DNA of 64,000 nt from Viridothelium virens (lineage: Eukaryota > Ascomycota > Dothideomycetes > Trypetheliales > Trypetheliaceae), in contig ML991852.1 of NCBI GenBank assembly GCA_010094025.1, positions 53,113 to 117,112 of the forward strand. Reading direction: 5' to 3'. Below, in pieces: positions 13,543 through 24,646 of this stretch. The notes under the pieces are model-generated. The model saw only the letters and a program-made list of their open reading frames with translations, was not told the DNA's origin and did no database searches. Both the position numbers and the translations under genes were made by a program. The first letter of the stretch is position 1, and every line of letters begins with the position of its first letter.

Positions 13543-15162
13543 CGTAGCATTGGCAGTGAAATTTAGGGAAAAGGAGCTGTGACGTAGCTCTTGGTGGTCG
13601 GTGCTCTGTTGGACCCTTGAGTTGGGGAGTTTGAAAAGGATGCGAGGAACAGATCAGAGGCGAACGTGTAGAATGTATGGAAGCAGGAAGACTATGAAGA
13701 TGTGAAGGATTCAAGGAAGTGACTGCGAGGTCAGTAGTATATCCAGAAGGATGATGATGCTTCAGTGGGGGCAATTCTGGTTTTGTTTTGCTTTGCCTCG
13801 CCAGACCAACATGCACCGTGATGGTCAACTACGAGTTCTTCGGTGGCTGGCACTATCACATAGAACAGCCACAAGGCATCTCATTTGCGTCATGCCAGAC
13901 TTGGAAGGCACAGCTCTGCAGAACGAATACCGTTTCATGGCTATCTTGTCTCTCTTTATTCGATCAGCCTGTCGGCTAAGTCAAAAAGCAAGTCTTGTTG
14001 AATCAATGGTGCAGTGCGTACGCGCTCTACTCCGGAAGCGTCGCGGAACTGTGAACTCAGGCACCGGTTGATCATACTCGCGCTGCGCACTATCTTTCGG
14101 GCGCTTAGAGGTCATCTTTGCTAGACGAGGGCAAAGCGGCGCTGATACCTACCCGTCTGAGTTTAGCCTTTTGCTGCGGAACGGGTGCGACCTTGTTGTG
14201 TGGCGCCTGTCTTGCGAACAATTGGCCCCTATCGAGGGAGGGTGTCATACGAGCATCGGGAGTATCTCCTCCATACAAACACCGAGTCGTGCGGCGGAGG
14301 CGGCCGGGGAGAACCGTCTTGTGCAGGACACCATGTTGGTTTGACGCAGAGGCGTTGATCCCTTGTTGTAGATGTTAGCACCATAGGACTACAGTTTGAA
14401 ATGCATATCATTCGGCAGCCTATCCCGTGAAGTTGCGAGAAAATTATGCACTGATTATGTCTATCTGGATCAGAAGCTTGACTGTCGATCGCTGACACAC
14501 TTTCATAGAGATTGTAGATGTTGGTACTCCGTAGCGACTGTCTAGGTTGTCCCGTAGTAACGACAGGGCAAGAGGGAGATGATTGGAGATAGCATTTTTC
14601 CGGCTTCCGGGTGCGTGGAAGACTGCTTCCGTAAGACTACATGAAAGACATCCCCAATGCAACCACTGGCACAGCATGCTCAGCTTCTACTACAAATGAG
14701 GCATCACTACTGTACCTAGGCAAATGGAGGATTGAGAAAATATGTCCGGAAACGGATCGTTTACTATCTAAGAAGCACCTTACTTGCAAAGGAAAACACA
14801 AGCAAGGGTAGGTATCCTTGACGAAACGAATCCACGTCCTCGCCTTGCCAAGACATTAAATATCTATCAAAGGCTCATGCGGATTGCCATCTCTCCTTCC
14901 TATGCTCTTGTTTGTACAGTCGCATGAAATGCCAATTCATACCGCAAGATAGAAAAAAGAACCAGGCTAGCATCGGATGCTAGGGGATATCCGGAACTCC
15001 CAATGCACTACTCCCCCCATTTTGAAGAGTCCATCTTCTATCCACGCCTTTGATGTTGGCCACAGCCTCTTCTGAACAAAGATAGTGTTGCGAGAACAAT
15101 CGTGACCCATCGTGCCCTCATATATGCCCGTCCATTGGACTGCGGTGTTGCAAGCGACTTGT
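13543..15162. other. Intergenic
   Basis: No frame longer than about 110 codons and none with a recognisable motif. The left end is the promoter of the aldolase homologue, and the right end is the 3' untranslated region of eS27. Confidence 0.45.
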
Positions 15163-15727
15163 CTACTTTCTCCGGAATGAGCAACCCTCAGTGAGCCGCG
15201 CCTTGCCACCTGTTGGTTGGCACAAGACTTGACTGCAGCCTGCACAAACAACGACGGTTTGGGCATGTGAGAACACAGTGGTTATGGTGAAGCAGCCGGG
15301 ACACTTGACGTCCATGAAGAAGGATCGTGGGCCGGGTACAAGTTGCTGGACGGCGAGATTAGGTGTTTGCGCTTCCATGTACACAACCGTCTCTCATACC
15401 TTGAGCTTGTGTTTTTTGAGTTCGGATTGAGGCGTAGGGTTGAGGAGATCTACGGCGAGAACCTAGAACCGATTGTTCAGCTCAACTGTCCAGTGTTCAT
15501 CAAACGGTGACGACATGAAGCGAATGGTAACACGATATTGGTCTCATCCCAATCTGCCATCCACATATTGCAATCCATATTGTAGAATGGATTTGTGCTG
15601 ATCATGGCATTCCAGCTCCTGATGGTATGGCAGAAAGGAATATCCTAATGTCGTGTGCCGTTCATTTCATCATCGCCACAAGCCGTAGAGACCACAGCCA
15701 AGCAAGTCAAACGTAATTACTAACCAT
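15163..15727 (-). CDS. rps27: 40S ribosomal protein eS27
   Basis: A component of the small cytosolic ribosomal subunit. Exons 15727-15725 (the ATG alone), 15462-15400 and 15345-15163 give 82 aa, the normal family length. The protein starts [18 protein letters not shown] and carries the four-cysteine zinc ribbon CPGC...CAGC. It ends [10 protein letters not shown], essentially identical to the family consensus. Intron 1 is 262 nt with donor GTTAGT directly after the start codon, and intron 2 is 54 nt with donor GTATGA. Because the first exon is a bare ATG, automated ORF calling misses the N-terminus. Confidence 0.96.
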
Positions 15728-16215
15728 CTTGATTGCAGTTGATGTATGTTTTGAGTGCTGATATCTTTGTTGATGGGGTAGATCTCGAAGTCGGGGGTCA
15801 GATGGGTAAATGTATTGGTCGAAGTCTTGTGCTCATGGAAAGAGGAGGGGATTTCAGGTCGTGGTCTGTGCTTGGTGGGTGTGGCGGTAAGCGAGTGTAG
15901 GAAATGTCAAAATATTGGCGCACTCTAAATTGCGGTGACTACCTACCTAGCCACTGCTTAGGTACCCACACCTACCGTGACTACGTCGAGCGGCGAACTA
16001 TTGCGATTGGATGGAAGTAGTATGACTGAATGCACTCTGCTTCAGAAAGTGTCGGTTTATTGGCTATCAAGACTGCACCAACTTGAGCCGGTCCCTGGAT
16101 GAGCCTGTAGCAATTCGCATTATGATTCTGCGACGTACAGTCATTGCGATACCAGGTGACCGTATTTCAGGCCAATCATCAAATTATTCGCACCCCATAC
16201 AGAGCTTCCCTCGTC
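15728..16215. other. eS27 promoter and 5' UTR region
   Basis: Non-coding interval upstream of eS27 and downstream of the splicing-protein gene. I found no convincing TATA box or repeat. Confidence 0.4.
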
Positions 16216-17743
16216 TTAGGTTCCCTTCAGTCTTCCCCACTCGGCTTTGACATCAACATCTCCATCCTCATCAACTACCTTACCCCTATCCCACTCTCTT
16301 CCCTCTCCCTTTTTCCCCCACTTCACATCCTCTTCCCTCTTCTCTCCGCCTTTCTCCCACCTGTCCACTTGCTCATCTGTAAATCCTGCAGCTTTGAGCC
16401 TTTCTGCTCCTTGCTGCTTCCACTTCTGTCGATCTCTGTAAGCCTCCACAGCCAGACCCCATTCGTCCTCTTCGTCCGAATTGGGTCGCACGTCCGCGGA
16501 AGGGTCATAAGTTGAGTTAAAGTGGGAATCCATGACAGAGGTAGTAGAAAAAGCGCCGCGACCTCTAAATTTTATCTTCTTTGGTTGAGGTAGAGACTTG
16601 GGCAAGGGTCCAATGATTTTTTCAAGCGGGTCCGAGTCAGAGGCTGATATAGCTTCTTTTGTCGACCGCTTCGATCCATTCCGACGCTTGGTGGATCCAG
16701 GGGTTCGCTCTGGGGAATCGTCGTCCGATGTAGCAGAAGAGAGCGGTGCTTTGCGACTCTTGCGTCGAGGATCATCAGGCGATCTGGAACGAGAAGGACT
16801 GCGAGACTTGAAACGGATATGCTGCCATGAACCATCATCTTTTCTGCCTTTACGACTGAGCACTGCTGGGTAGTTGTTAGGCTCCTTCTGCCTTCGCTCA
16901 GCGTTTTTTAATTGCTGTGAATTCTGTTCATCGTTTTCTTCAGCCGGGTGCTCATGCTTCCTCTGCCGCCTCGTTTTGTGCAGCCGCTGCTCGTGCTCGT
17001 CGTCTGACTCCTTATGCTTACTGCGTCGCCTTTGCAAATCTTGTTCATTCTGCACTTCGTTATCCTCCTCTGACTCTTTCTGCCTCTTATGCTTCGTCCG
17101 CGATTGTTTCTTTGCCTGCTCATCCTCATCCTCATCCGAGGTATAATGCTTTCTGCGCCGCCGGCTTTTCGAATTGTGGCCTCTACCGTCCTCACACCGC
17201 TCATCTGACGCCTCGTCCCTCTTATGTCGTTTATGATTGTGCTTGCGGTCGTGATCGCCTTTTCCATGCTTACTAGATCTGTCTGAATCGCGCCTCGTAC
17301 GGTGATGTCGCTTTCGTGTCCCATCTTCTTCTTCATCGTTATCCACCCGGCGCCGCTTACTAGACTTTGGCTCATCTTCGCGGTCACGATGCTTGCGCCG
17401 TTTCTGCTCGTCCTTTCGAGTTTCCAAGCGCTCACTCTTCTCCTGCAACCTTTTCAAACGCTCCCGAGACTCCTCTGCTTCTTTTGCTAACAAAGCTGCA
17501 TTGTGGCTCCCTGTTTCGCGGAGGATGTTCCGTAAGAATCTCGTATTTGGCTTAGGCGCTTGTCCGACAGGTCTGAAGCATAATTAGATGGTGGGGGCAT
17601 TTATCAGAGCGAGAGCGCATGAAATACCTTTTTGGCAGTAATGCTTGTAATCCGACTTGGGCATATCGGGCAGAACTAGTTCTAGCATCCTTTTTCAATA
17701 TATCGGCAACAGTATCATCTGAAGGATCATACTGTGCTGGCAT
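16216..17743 (-). CDS. RS-like, charged pre-mRNA splicing protein (fungal '38B'-type)
   Basis: Exons 17743-17628 and 17572-16216 give 490 aa; the 55 nt intron has donor GTATTT and acceptor TTCAG. The N-terminus MPAQYDPSDDTVADILKKDA runs into LLPKRPVGQAPKPNTRFLRN and then ETGSHNAALLAKEAEESRER, a conserved fungal block usually annotated as pre-mRNA splicing factor 38B. A long Lys/Arg/Glu/Asp-rich region with RS dipeptides follows (SRSPSRSRSPDD). The C-terminus has a conserved acidic and aromatic segment (DSHFNSTYDPSADV...WGLAVEAYRDRQKW). A nuclear, spliceosome-associated role is inferred from the family name and composition; I see no RNA-binding fold. The frame is open upstream to 17794 but has no ATG there, so the start is set at 17743. 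Confidence 0.75.
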
Positions 17744-18039
17744 TATTGTGTCTGTTACTCTGCCAGCTCCAGGTTCTGGGATCAAGTGGGGCAACTATTG
17801 CGTGAGGTGATTTGTGGATGCGAACGGCGAGCATTGATAACAAGGATCATTACTGCCGACATTCAGCCGAATTAACCGCCCGTGTTTGTGTTGCTCATAC
17901 CCGAGCTTACAGTATTTGCACAGCAATATTTAGCGAGGGCCTATGCACTAAGATCCTTGGCCGCGATCATGTAAACAAGCCTGTTCGAATGCTAGCATGC
18001 ACCGAGCTGGCATTCAATTCCCAAGCGCTATCTTCAGCA
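17744..18039. promoter_or_regulatory. Shared promoter of splicing protein and Sos7
   Basis: A 296 bp gap separates the two divergent start codons, so both transcripts must start within or near it. I see no obvious TATA box. An in-frame upstream ATG for the plus-strand gene lies at 17990. Confidence 0.5.
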
Positions 18040-18944
18040 ATGGATGATCCAGATACAGAAATCTCTACGATCTTGTCAGAACTACAAAAGCCTCAAGACC
18101 TCACCATTATTAAGCTCTCCGAACCTTTCTCGTTAGAGGACGACGCAAACAATGCCAAGCGAGAATCAGACGTCTCCGCCGACGCTCATGAGAACACCAG
18201 CGTCGCCAGCTTGAAGGCTGAATTGGAACATTACAAAGACCTCTTCTCCAAATTGCGCTTCTCCTACGTCGAACAAGTCACAAAGGAAAAATTCCTGCGC
18301 GCGATCGTTAGCGACCCGCCTCTCCTTGTCGAACCACACGAGAACGGCGAATTGGAAGCGCAACTGAAAGAGGTGAAGGCAAACCTAAAGGCACAGAAGG
18401 AAGAAGCCGCAGAGTTGACCCAGGCACTGGAGTCACAAGGGCGAGACCTCGCAGAAAGTATTCCAATCCCCACCAAACCTGCCAAACAGCCCACACTAAA
18501 TTAATCCACCCGTCCAAAGGACACGAACGCATCACCCTCCAAACAACCTCGCTCTCCCACCTCCCGACCTCCCTCTCCGCCCTCACCACCACAATCGCGC
18601 ACCTCCGCTCCACCACCTCACCCCCCTCCAGCAACCCCGACCTGAACCTCCCCCTCCCCGCCACCCTATCCCTCAAAGCACAGCGCGACGCGGAGCTCGA
18701 GCAGCTGAATGCGCAGCTCGCGGAGCTGCAAAACAGTCTCCTCCCGCGCAAGACGCACGAGCTGGCGGAGCTGGAGTCGGAGCTGCGGCGGCTGGAGGTG
18801 CAGAAGCAGGGGACGGTGGCGGCGGCGCGGGAGGCGCGCAGGAAGCGCGAGGGGTGGGGGGATGCGGAGGAGTTGGAGGAGAAGGGACGGTGGGCCAGGG
18901 CGTGTGGGGCGGCGTTGAGGGGGATGTTGGAGGTCGAGGGGTGA
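18040..18944 (+). CDS. sos7: Kinetochore protein Sos7/Kre28-like
   Basis: Exons 18040-18457 and 18520-18944 (62 nt intron, donor GTATTC, acceptor CAAAG) give 280 aa. Sos7 (Kre28 in budding yeast) partners Spc7/KNL1 at the outer kinetochore. Recognition rests on the N-terminal ILSELQKPQDLTIIKLSEP and the central YKDLFSKLRFSYVEQVTKEK, followed by FLRAIV..PP. Long heptad-rich coiled coils follow (KAELEHYK, ELEAQLKEVKANLKAQKEE, and RDAELEQLNAQLAELQ in exon 2). The second exon is markedly GC-rich. MDDPDTEIS was chosen as start because the family begins there; an in-frame ATG at 17990 would add 17 residues. It is divergent from the splicing-protein gene. Confidence 0.8.
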
Positions 18945-19289
18945 GCGTGGAGCGGGGCTGTGGTGTTCTAAGTGTTCTGGTATGGTGGGGCTTTGTGGAT
19001 CGACGAATGCTGTTGGAGATTTTGGATATTGTGGTTTGGGCGTTTTGGAAGGATACCCTGGGGCTTGAACGGAAAGGCTCGAAATTTCACTCGTATGTTT
19101 GTATACGATGCATGATGACCAAAGACATCTCATGCATTCTTGCAATAGACACATTCAGTGTTTCCTCCTTGAGGCCTAGCCTTTTACTTAACACATCTCT
19201 CAATCGCTCCAAACAACGCTGATGCAAAACGAATACTGTTCACGCAACATTAGGATTGGATTTTTAAGGATTTGTAGGGAAAGTAAAGA
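18945..19289. other. Convergent 3' regions
   Basis: A 345 bp gap between the 3' ends of Sos7 (+) and the receptor gene (-). It probably holds both terminators; no other element is visible. Confidence 0.45.
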
Positions 19290-20822
19290 TCAAGTCCCAG
19301 GATAAGGCTCAATGTGTGTTTCTCCGGTTGGTGAATATTGGAACCTAGGCGGCGCGCTCGATCTTCTTCTATCATTTCTTGACACGATTCTACTCAACGA
19401 TCTCGCTTTTAGACCACTACCAGCCGCCTCTAGAGCCTCCCCAAGACCAGGAGAGCTGAAAATACTGTCCCTCAGTGCGAGTTTCCCGCCTTTGATCCTC
19501 CGCAGGCACACTGGTTCTCCACTCGCTTTGCTTCGGTGTACTCCATCACTTATTTGTAATGGCGACGGAGTTCGAGGTCTCGGCAGTGTGGACCTGTCAG
19601 TTGAATTGGCGGATGTCACCGTTTGGATCTCTTCAGGGTCTGTGACCTCCAGGCATGAAGAAATACCGTTCATGCCTTGAGGATTCTCGCTGCCTTTCAT
19701 TGTCGACAACAAATCGCGGGTTGTACCCAGGGAGAGTCGTTCGTTCGGTATCTTCCTAGCCATTTTTTTCCTGCTCAGCATTGATATCACTCTGGAAAAC
19801 AGACCGTGATCGCCTTCGTGATCCCCAAAAAAGAGCTTTTTCCTAGTAAGCGTGTAGAGAATACAGTCAATCCACCCGCTCCAGGAGACCATTATCCCTG
19901 CCACAATCTCAAAGGTGAGCGGAACATATTGTTTTGCTACACCCATCGTCATTGCTATGCAAAGAGGAAGGCTCGTAGCAAGAAAGATAATGGGGAAAAC
20001 GGCTAAATTCCGCAAAGCATCATGGGTACCCCTTTCGCTCCTCGAGGTCGCAGCGAATCGAGCATCAGAGTGATTGACTTGGGTGCGCAGATTGAAGAAT
20101 ATGTGTGTGTAGATCAAGATTGTGAGCGTTTGGGTTCCAAAAACCCATAAGCAGAGCAGCCAAATCGCCTGGTTCCTGTGTAATGGAGAGATCCAACACT
20201 ACATGCATTGTCAGTACGACAATTGGTATACAGCCGAATTCACTCTTACACAGGGTCCAATACTAGCGAAGAAATCGTGAGGACTTCGAATCAGTCCTTC
20301 GAAGGATAGAATTAGGGCGAAGGCCCAGATCCCTCCGATAATAGAATAGAAAAGCCAGCGCCTCAAGGTCTCCCTCCACACAACGTGCACCCAGGTGATC
20401 ACCGCGATAGCCAAGACGAAGAGCCCGTTTGACAAAATTCCCATATGCAGCAGTATAGCTTGAATAGAACAGGCTGCTGTCGGTGCCAGCATCTTCCCAA
20501 GTCGAAGCCAGTGCAAGCTGATGCATCCTGCTAGGGCTTCCAGCATGTCTGCTATGAATAGATTCGCAATGAGTGTCAGAAGCTGGTTGTGAATCAGGGT
20601 TCTGCCTCGATCATGGCGTTGACTGATGATTCCATAGACGATCAAGACCAAGACGCAAAAAGTAGTAATGACAGATAGAAGACCGAAGAAGCTAAATGCA
20701 ATGAGCCCATCCCTGAGTTCACTGGAGATATGAGGGTTGCTTAAAGGAGGGGGCAGGTAGCCTTCGGTATCAAAGCTGTTAACGCTCAATCCACTGGTGA
20801 GTGTCTCAAAATAGTCGACCAT
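19290..20822 (-). CDS. Seven-TM fungal GPCR-like receptor
   Basis: Exons 20822-20250 and 20198-19290 give 493 aa; the 51 nt intron has a CTGAC branch site. Seven hydrophobic segments are visible: LIAFSFFGLLSVITTFCVLV, a second beginning LLTLIANLFIADMLE, a third containing GILSNGLFVLAIAVITW, WAFALILSFEGLI, LWVFGTQTLTILIYTHI, PIIFLATSLPLCIAM and IVAGIMVSWSGWIDCIL. CWISPLHRN before TM5 matches the CWI motif of fungal integral-membrane GPCR-like proteins. A cytoplasmic tail of about 170 residues rich in Ser/Arg follows. It is likely a plasma-membrane sensor coupled to G proteins; the ligand is unknown. In-frame ATGs at 20822 and 20921 are both possible starts; I chose the one nearer TM1. Confidence 0.72.
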
Positions 20823-21127
20823 GTTGTGGCAAATAAGCCGAATCCGTCCAATTTTATGCCTCCAATTGGTGTCAAGTGTTGAGTTTTGCTGAGGCTGGGT
20901 CCAGTAGAAGGAGAACTCCATGGAAACGAAGGTTCTACAAGGATTGATGTCGAAGGGCAACCGCCTTCGAAACAGGAAATATTCAGGAAATGAGATCAGA
21001 TGCCCCTAAACAAAGCAGAGAACGCACAACAGGGATGCCATAGCTGTGAATAAAGTCATGATAACCAGCAACCACCTATGAAAGCGTAAAAGCCCACAAT
21101 TACCATCATGATCACGATTCGCCCCCC
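20823..21127. other. Receptor upstream region
   Basis: Promoter and 5' region of the receptor gene. The frame stays open upstream, so part of it may be coding if the 20921 ATG is used. Confidence 0.35.
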
Positions 21128-21457
21128 ATGCTGGTAACTACCTCACTCACTGATGAAACCACGAAAGCGGAAGACACAGGTCTTACGTCCTCTGGCACAG
21201 GACCACATCTGGTCACTACCCTGCCCAGCGCATTTACCATCACTCCTCACGCGCCCCGTCTAAAGCAGAAAGAGGGCTTCATCGCCTTCGATAGATCCCA
21301 TAGCTTCCAGGGCTACTCTCATGCTGCTGCGCAAAGAAGAACGAACCCATTCAGCAGAGGGGTCTTTAAGGATTGGAGGGATTTCTGGAACGATGCGGAA
21401 CCAGTGGTTGAGAAGGAAAGAGAATGGCGAAGCGGAGCTGGGTGGAGAGCCGGTTAA
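21128..21457 (+). CDS. Small hypothetical protein (uncertain)
   Basis: ATG-initiated frame of 109 codons preceded by a C-rich stretch. The C-terminal half is aromatic and basic (GFIAFDRSHSFQGYSHAAAQ, then FSRGVFKDWRDFWND), which looks more protein-like than chance. An adjacent frame to 21542 (VKYARLFDVPTAVDGRRAGG) could be a second exon, but I could not place a good intron. I do not recognise the family. It sits between two minus-strand genes. Confidence 0.3.
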   Translation: MLVTTSLTDETTKAEDTGLTSSGTGPHLVTTLPSAFTITPHAPRLKQKEGFIAFDRSHSFQGYSHAAAQRRTNPFSRGVFKDWRDFWNDAEPVVEKEREWRSGAGWRAG

Positions 21458-21600
21458 ATACGCAAGGCTATTTGATGTACCGACTGCTGTGGATGGGAGG
21501 AGGGCGGGTGGGTATGAAGCGGTTCGCGAAGAAGAGGTCTGAATCGCGAACATCGTCTTGATCATGGACATTTCTTCATCGTGAGGATGAGCGACCGGGA

Positions 21601-21639
21601 GGCAACCAGGCAACCAGGCAACAAGGAAACAAGGCAACC
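21601..21639. repeat. Short tandem GGCAACCA-like repeat
   Basis: Three to five imperfect copies of an 8-9 bp unit (GGCAACCA, GGCAACAA, GGCAACC) just downstream of Fta2. A simple slippage repeat; no function is inferred. Confidence 0.6.
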
Positions 21640-21695
21640 GATCAGCTCGGTTCGGGTCAACTTGTCAACTTCCACCGACGTCGATGGCTGGACCA

Positions 21696-22624
21696 CTACC
21701 TTCTTCTCAACCGCTTGGTGAAGTCTTCGTTCGGTGTCGCCCTGATGTGAGTTTTTATCCCCGCGCTTACAATCATTTTATCGAATTGGAACAATTCTTT
21801 ATCCTGCCTGATTCGCAGCTGACTTTCTTTTTCTTTGGTATTCAACAGATCCCAGTGCCAGTGCGGCTTTGTCCAAGCAAGACTGAAATCGACTAAGAGG
21901 CCGTCCTTGTAGTTGCGCGCATATATGTCCCTCTGGAATACGCCGAGTGACCTCAATTTCTTTAAATCCCTCAACATCGTTGGAGGGTTTTTGATAGTAA
22001 TTGGTGTTTCAACAAGTGTTTTCACCAAAGCACGGAAGGGCTGCCGCTCGGCCTTACTGACTTGTCTGTCCTCCTTGTCTCTAGACCAATCGGTAATACC
22101 AAACTGGTCGACGAGGATGTCTTCGTACGTGGCTGCGGGTAAAGCTATGAAACCATGACATCGCGCTGCAAAATCTCGACCTTTCCATCCTTTGCTCGCT
22201 CTTTCTTCATTGATTCTTCCGTACGCCCGACACTCTGCAAAAAATGGATCGGAGTGGTAAGTGAGCAAATAGTCATCAACCCGTCGACGAAACGCTGGTC
22301 CAAAGCTGCGGCGGGCCTTGTTGATCGGGACGAATTTGAACTTCGGAATAAAATTAGAGACATCACTGCACATACCACGAAGCAGCTCACAATCTTCAAC
22401 GCAAAAGACTCTCCGTCAATTTCCACTTCGAACACATGACCGTGACCACCGGATATGCTGCTGGCAGTAGAACTGCTGCTGTCGCTACTTGTCTCGGTTG
22501 AACTGCTCAGGAGTCTCTTGAAACAAATATTTCCGACAGGATTACGGAAACGCTTCAGCTTCGGCCCCTCGCAAGGCGGGAGCTCCACGTCCGTGTGCAG
22601 ATTGTAGCTTACTGTCGGTTGCAT
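21696..22624 (-). CDS. fta2: Sim4/CENP complex subunit Fta2-like protein
   Basis: Exons 22624-22391 and 22340-21696 (50 nt intron, donor GTGAGC, acceptor CCGAAG) give 292 aa. Splicing yields SFALKIFKFVP, matching the ALKxFKF motif of the FTA2 family, a kinase-like fold. Other landmarks are GHGHVFEVEIDG (glycine-loop-like), ECRAYGRINE, ARCHGFIAL, and the catalytic-loop analogue GVFQRDIYARNYKDGLLVDF followed by SLAWTKPHW. Fta2 is an inner-kinetochore subunit in fission yeast, but many filamentous-fungal members are of unknown role. It lies 3.7 kb from Sos7. A serine-rich low-complexity stretch sits at residues 40-60. Confidence 0.75.
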
Positions 22625-23281
22625 CGCCCTAAACGACGAGAGAGGTCGATGATTCTACAAGTCTCGTGGAGGCTTTTCCTGATAGCTTTCACATGGCTTC
22701 ACCAAAAAGTAGCAACATTTGCAGTTGTTGCGATAATGGACCCCCACGTCCGCCCCTTTGTTTAAAATCGCGCTTGCAAAGTTCTTGTGCAACTTTGTCA
22801 TCTAATTGGCGAAATGTCTCCGCTTACTTCCAAGTTCCCGCAAATCGTTCAATGCCAAATCTCTGCTGACGGGGGTTCCTTGGCCGCTAATCATGCTAAA
22901 TATGCCCATACTCTCCCTGTACCGTTTCTTGGAATGGACTTTGGCAAGTGCCGTTACTCCATGATGCAGGATCGTGCCGTTCCGACGGGATGCGGGGAAG
23001 TTTGCTTCCTGATTCACGACTTGCAGAAATATCCTGGATACCTGTAGCTTTTATTGGCGCATTGCATGAATACATCCTTGCAAATAATGTGTCTGCTTCC
23101 TCGTCTTCACATCCCTCGCCAGTCATATATCTGGTGTGCATTATCACACCTGGTGTGCATTATCAATCCTGCGGCTGACATGTGGTCTAAATCTACGTAT
23201 CTTGTCTCCTATTGTTCAATGGTTCAGCCGCACCTGTATTTGACTACAATCGCACCTCTACACGAGTCTGTAAATTCTGTC
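22625..23281. other. Divergent promoter region
   Basis: Upstream region shared by Fta2 (-) and the nuclease-like gene (+). It contains the 16 bp direct repeat listed separately. The frame of the downstream gene is open to 23054 but has no clearly better start. Confidence 0.4.
23131..23165. repeat. 16 bp direct repeat, two copies
   Basis: CTGGTGTGCATTATCA occurs at 23131-23146 and again at 23150-23165, separated by 3 bp. It lies 117 bp upstream of the predicted start of the nuclease-like gene, so it could be a paired regulator site or a replication-slippage scar. Confidence 0.8.
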
Positions 23282-24646
23282 ATGTCCACTATGATCCGCT
23301 CACTGACGTTACGAGAGTATCTCACAACAGCTAATCCTACACTTCAGCTAGCTTGGATCAGTGAAGCTGACGAAGAAATTGACAAGTCTCCACCCAAGAA
23401 GAAGAAGAAAAAGAATAAGCCCAACAGCGCCAGCAGTACCAAGAATGAGTCATATTCGGAATTGGAGACCGTCTCGGAATGGAAAGAGTTCACACTTGAA
23501 ACGATTATAGAGCTCTTTGGCGGTTCAACGTCTTCGATCCTCAACCGAACCTATGATCTACAGGATTTCTCCCAAACGCACCCGTGCTTTCACCAGATCA
23601 GCGACGAAGACTCCCTTGAGGCTCTTTTGATCAAACATACACAATCCACGATACTGGAAGCGTTGCAGAAAACGACGAATACTCTGCTTGATCAAGAAGT
23701 GACTATGGTTCGTGGTGGTCAAGCGAGCCTCTTTCATCTCGATCGTCCCGATAGTAAAATCAAATTGCGGCCGGACTGGGCAGGTAGATGTTACCTGCGA
23801 GCGGCAAGAAACATACTGCCCGGAGAAACAAAGCCGAGTCGAGTCTTCAGCAGCAGAGTACTACGCGATTGCGTCGATGAGCGCGATCAGGTGAAGGACC
23901 CCAATGCAGACTGCCTATGGCCCGCCAGGCAGGTGGCCGCCTACTGCGCCTATTCACATATGCGATACGGATACATCATCACTGACGAAGAGCTCATAGT
24001 TGTAAGAATTGGAACTTTGTTGGAGCAAAGGAAAAACACTGCAGACGATGACTTGATGGAAGACACTTTTGACAAGCCACGGTTTGAGTGGCAATCTATT
24101 CCATGGAACCATGGCGACGACGGAGCCAAGATCACAGTGAATCTAGCTCTGTGGGCGCTGCATGTCTTGGCAGCTAGCAACGGTCTACTTGACTGGAAAT
24201 ATTCAGAGCTATCAAAGGAAAAGATAAAGCGTCGAGAGGAACAACGGCCCCTGCAACACGCAGCTACTTCAAGCTTTGAAACCGACATGACGGAAAGTCA
24301 GAATGAAAGGAGAACTGAGCAGGAAAGGGGCGAAGGAGGGGATTCGGATGCAGAACTCGAATCTCCAACTCGCAATGCTGTAGCAGGTCCGTCAAGAGAA
24401 CCAGTCTATAATCTACGCAGAAAACCGCAACAGAGCTTTCAGAGTCAAACATCAACGGTTCCGGATTCTGATGACGAGCCTTTTCACAGTCAACCAGGTT
24501 CGACACAGTCATCTTTTGCCAATCGCTTGCAAGAGGTACGACTGCCAGGAAAACGTCAGTTGGAAGAGGATGAAGTAGAAGCGCGAAAAATTCCCAGGCA
24601 TGGCAAGTCGAAACAGAAAAGACCCTTGGCGAGTAATATCAGTTGA
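23282..24646 (+). CDS. PD-(D/E)XK nuclease-like fungal protein
   Basis: A single-exon 454 aa protein. The central region has KLRPDWAGRCYLRAARNILP followed by GETKPS, which fits a PD...ExK signature. WPARQVAAYCAYSHMRYGYI, TDEELIVVRIG and an ITVNLALWALHVLAA segment follow, as in a fungal-expanded family of hypothetical proteins often found near HET and transposon loci. A lysine run (KKKKKK, residues 40-45) and a polar C-terminus with basic patches (KIPRHGKSKQKRP) suggest nuclear localisation. The family link is from memory of its conserved motifs; nuclease activity is inference. The start at MSTMIRSLTLREYL was preferred to a farther in-frame ATG near 23219. Confidence 0.65.
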   Translation: MSTMIRSLTLREYLTTANPTLQLAWISEADEEIDKSPPKKKKKKNKPNSASSTKNESYSELETVSEWKEFTLETIIELFGGSTSSILNRTYDLQDFSQTHPCFHQISDEDSLEALLIKHTQSTILEALQKTTNTLLDQEVTMVRGGQASLFHLDRPDSKIKLRPDWAGRCYLRAARNILPGETKPSRVFSSRVLRDCVDERDQVKDPNADCLWPARQVAAYCAYSHMRYGYIITDEELIVVRIGTLLEQRKNTADDDLMEDTFDKPRFEWQSIPWNHGDDGAKITVNLALWALHVLAASNGLLDWKYSELSKEKIKRREEQRPLQHAATSSFETDMTESQNERRTEQERGEGGDSDAELESPTRNAVAGPSREPVYNLRRKPQQSFQSQTSTVPDSDDEPFHSQPGSTQSSFANRLQEVRLPGKRQLEEDEVEARKIPRHGKSKQKRPLASNIS

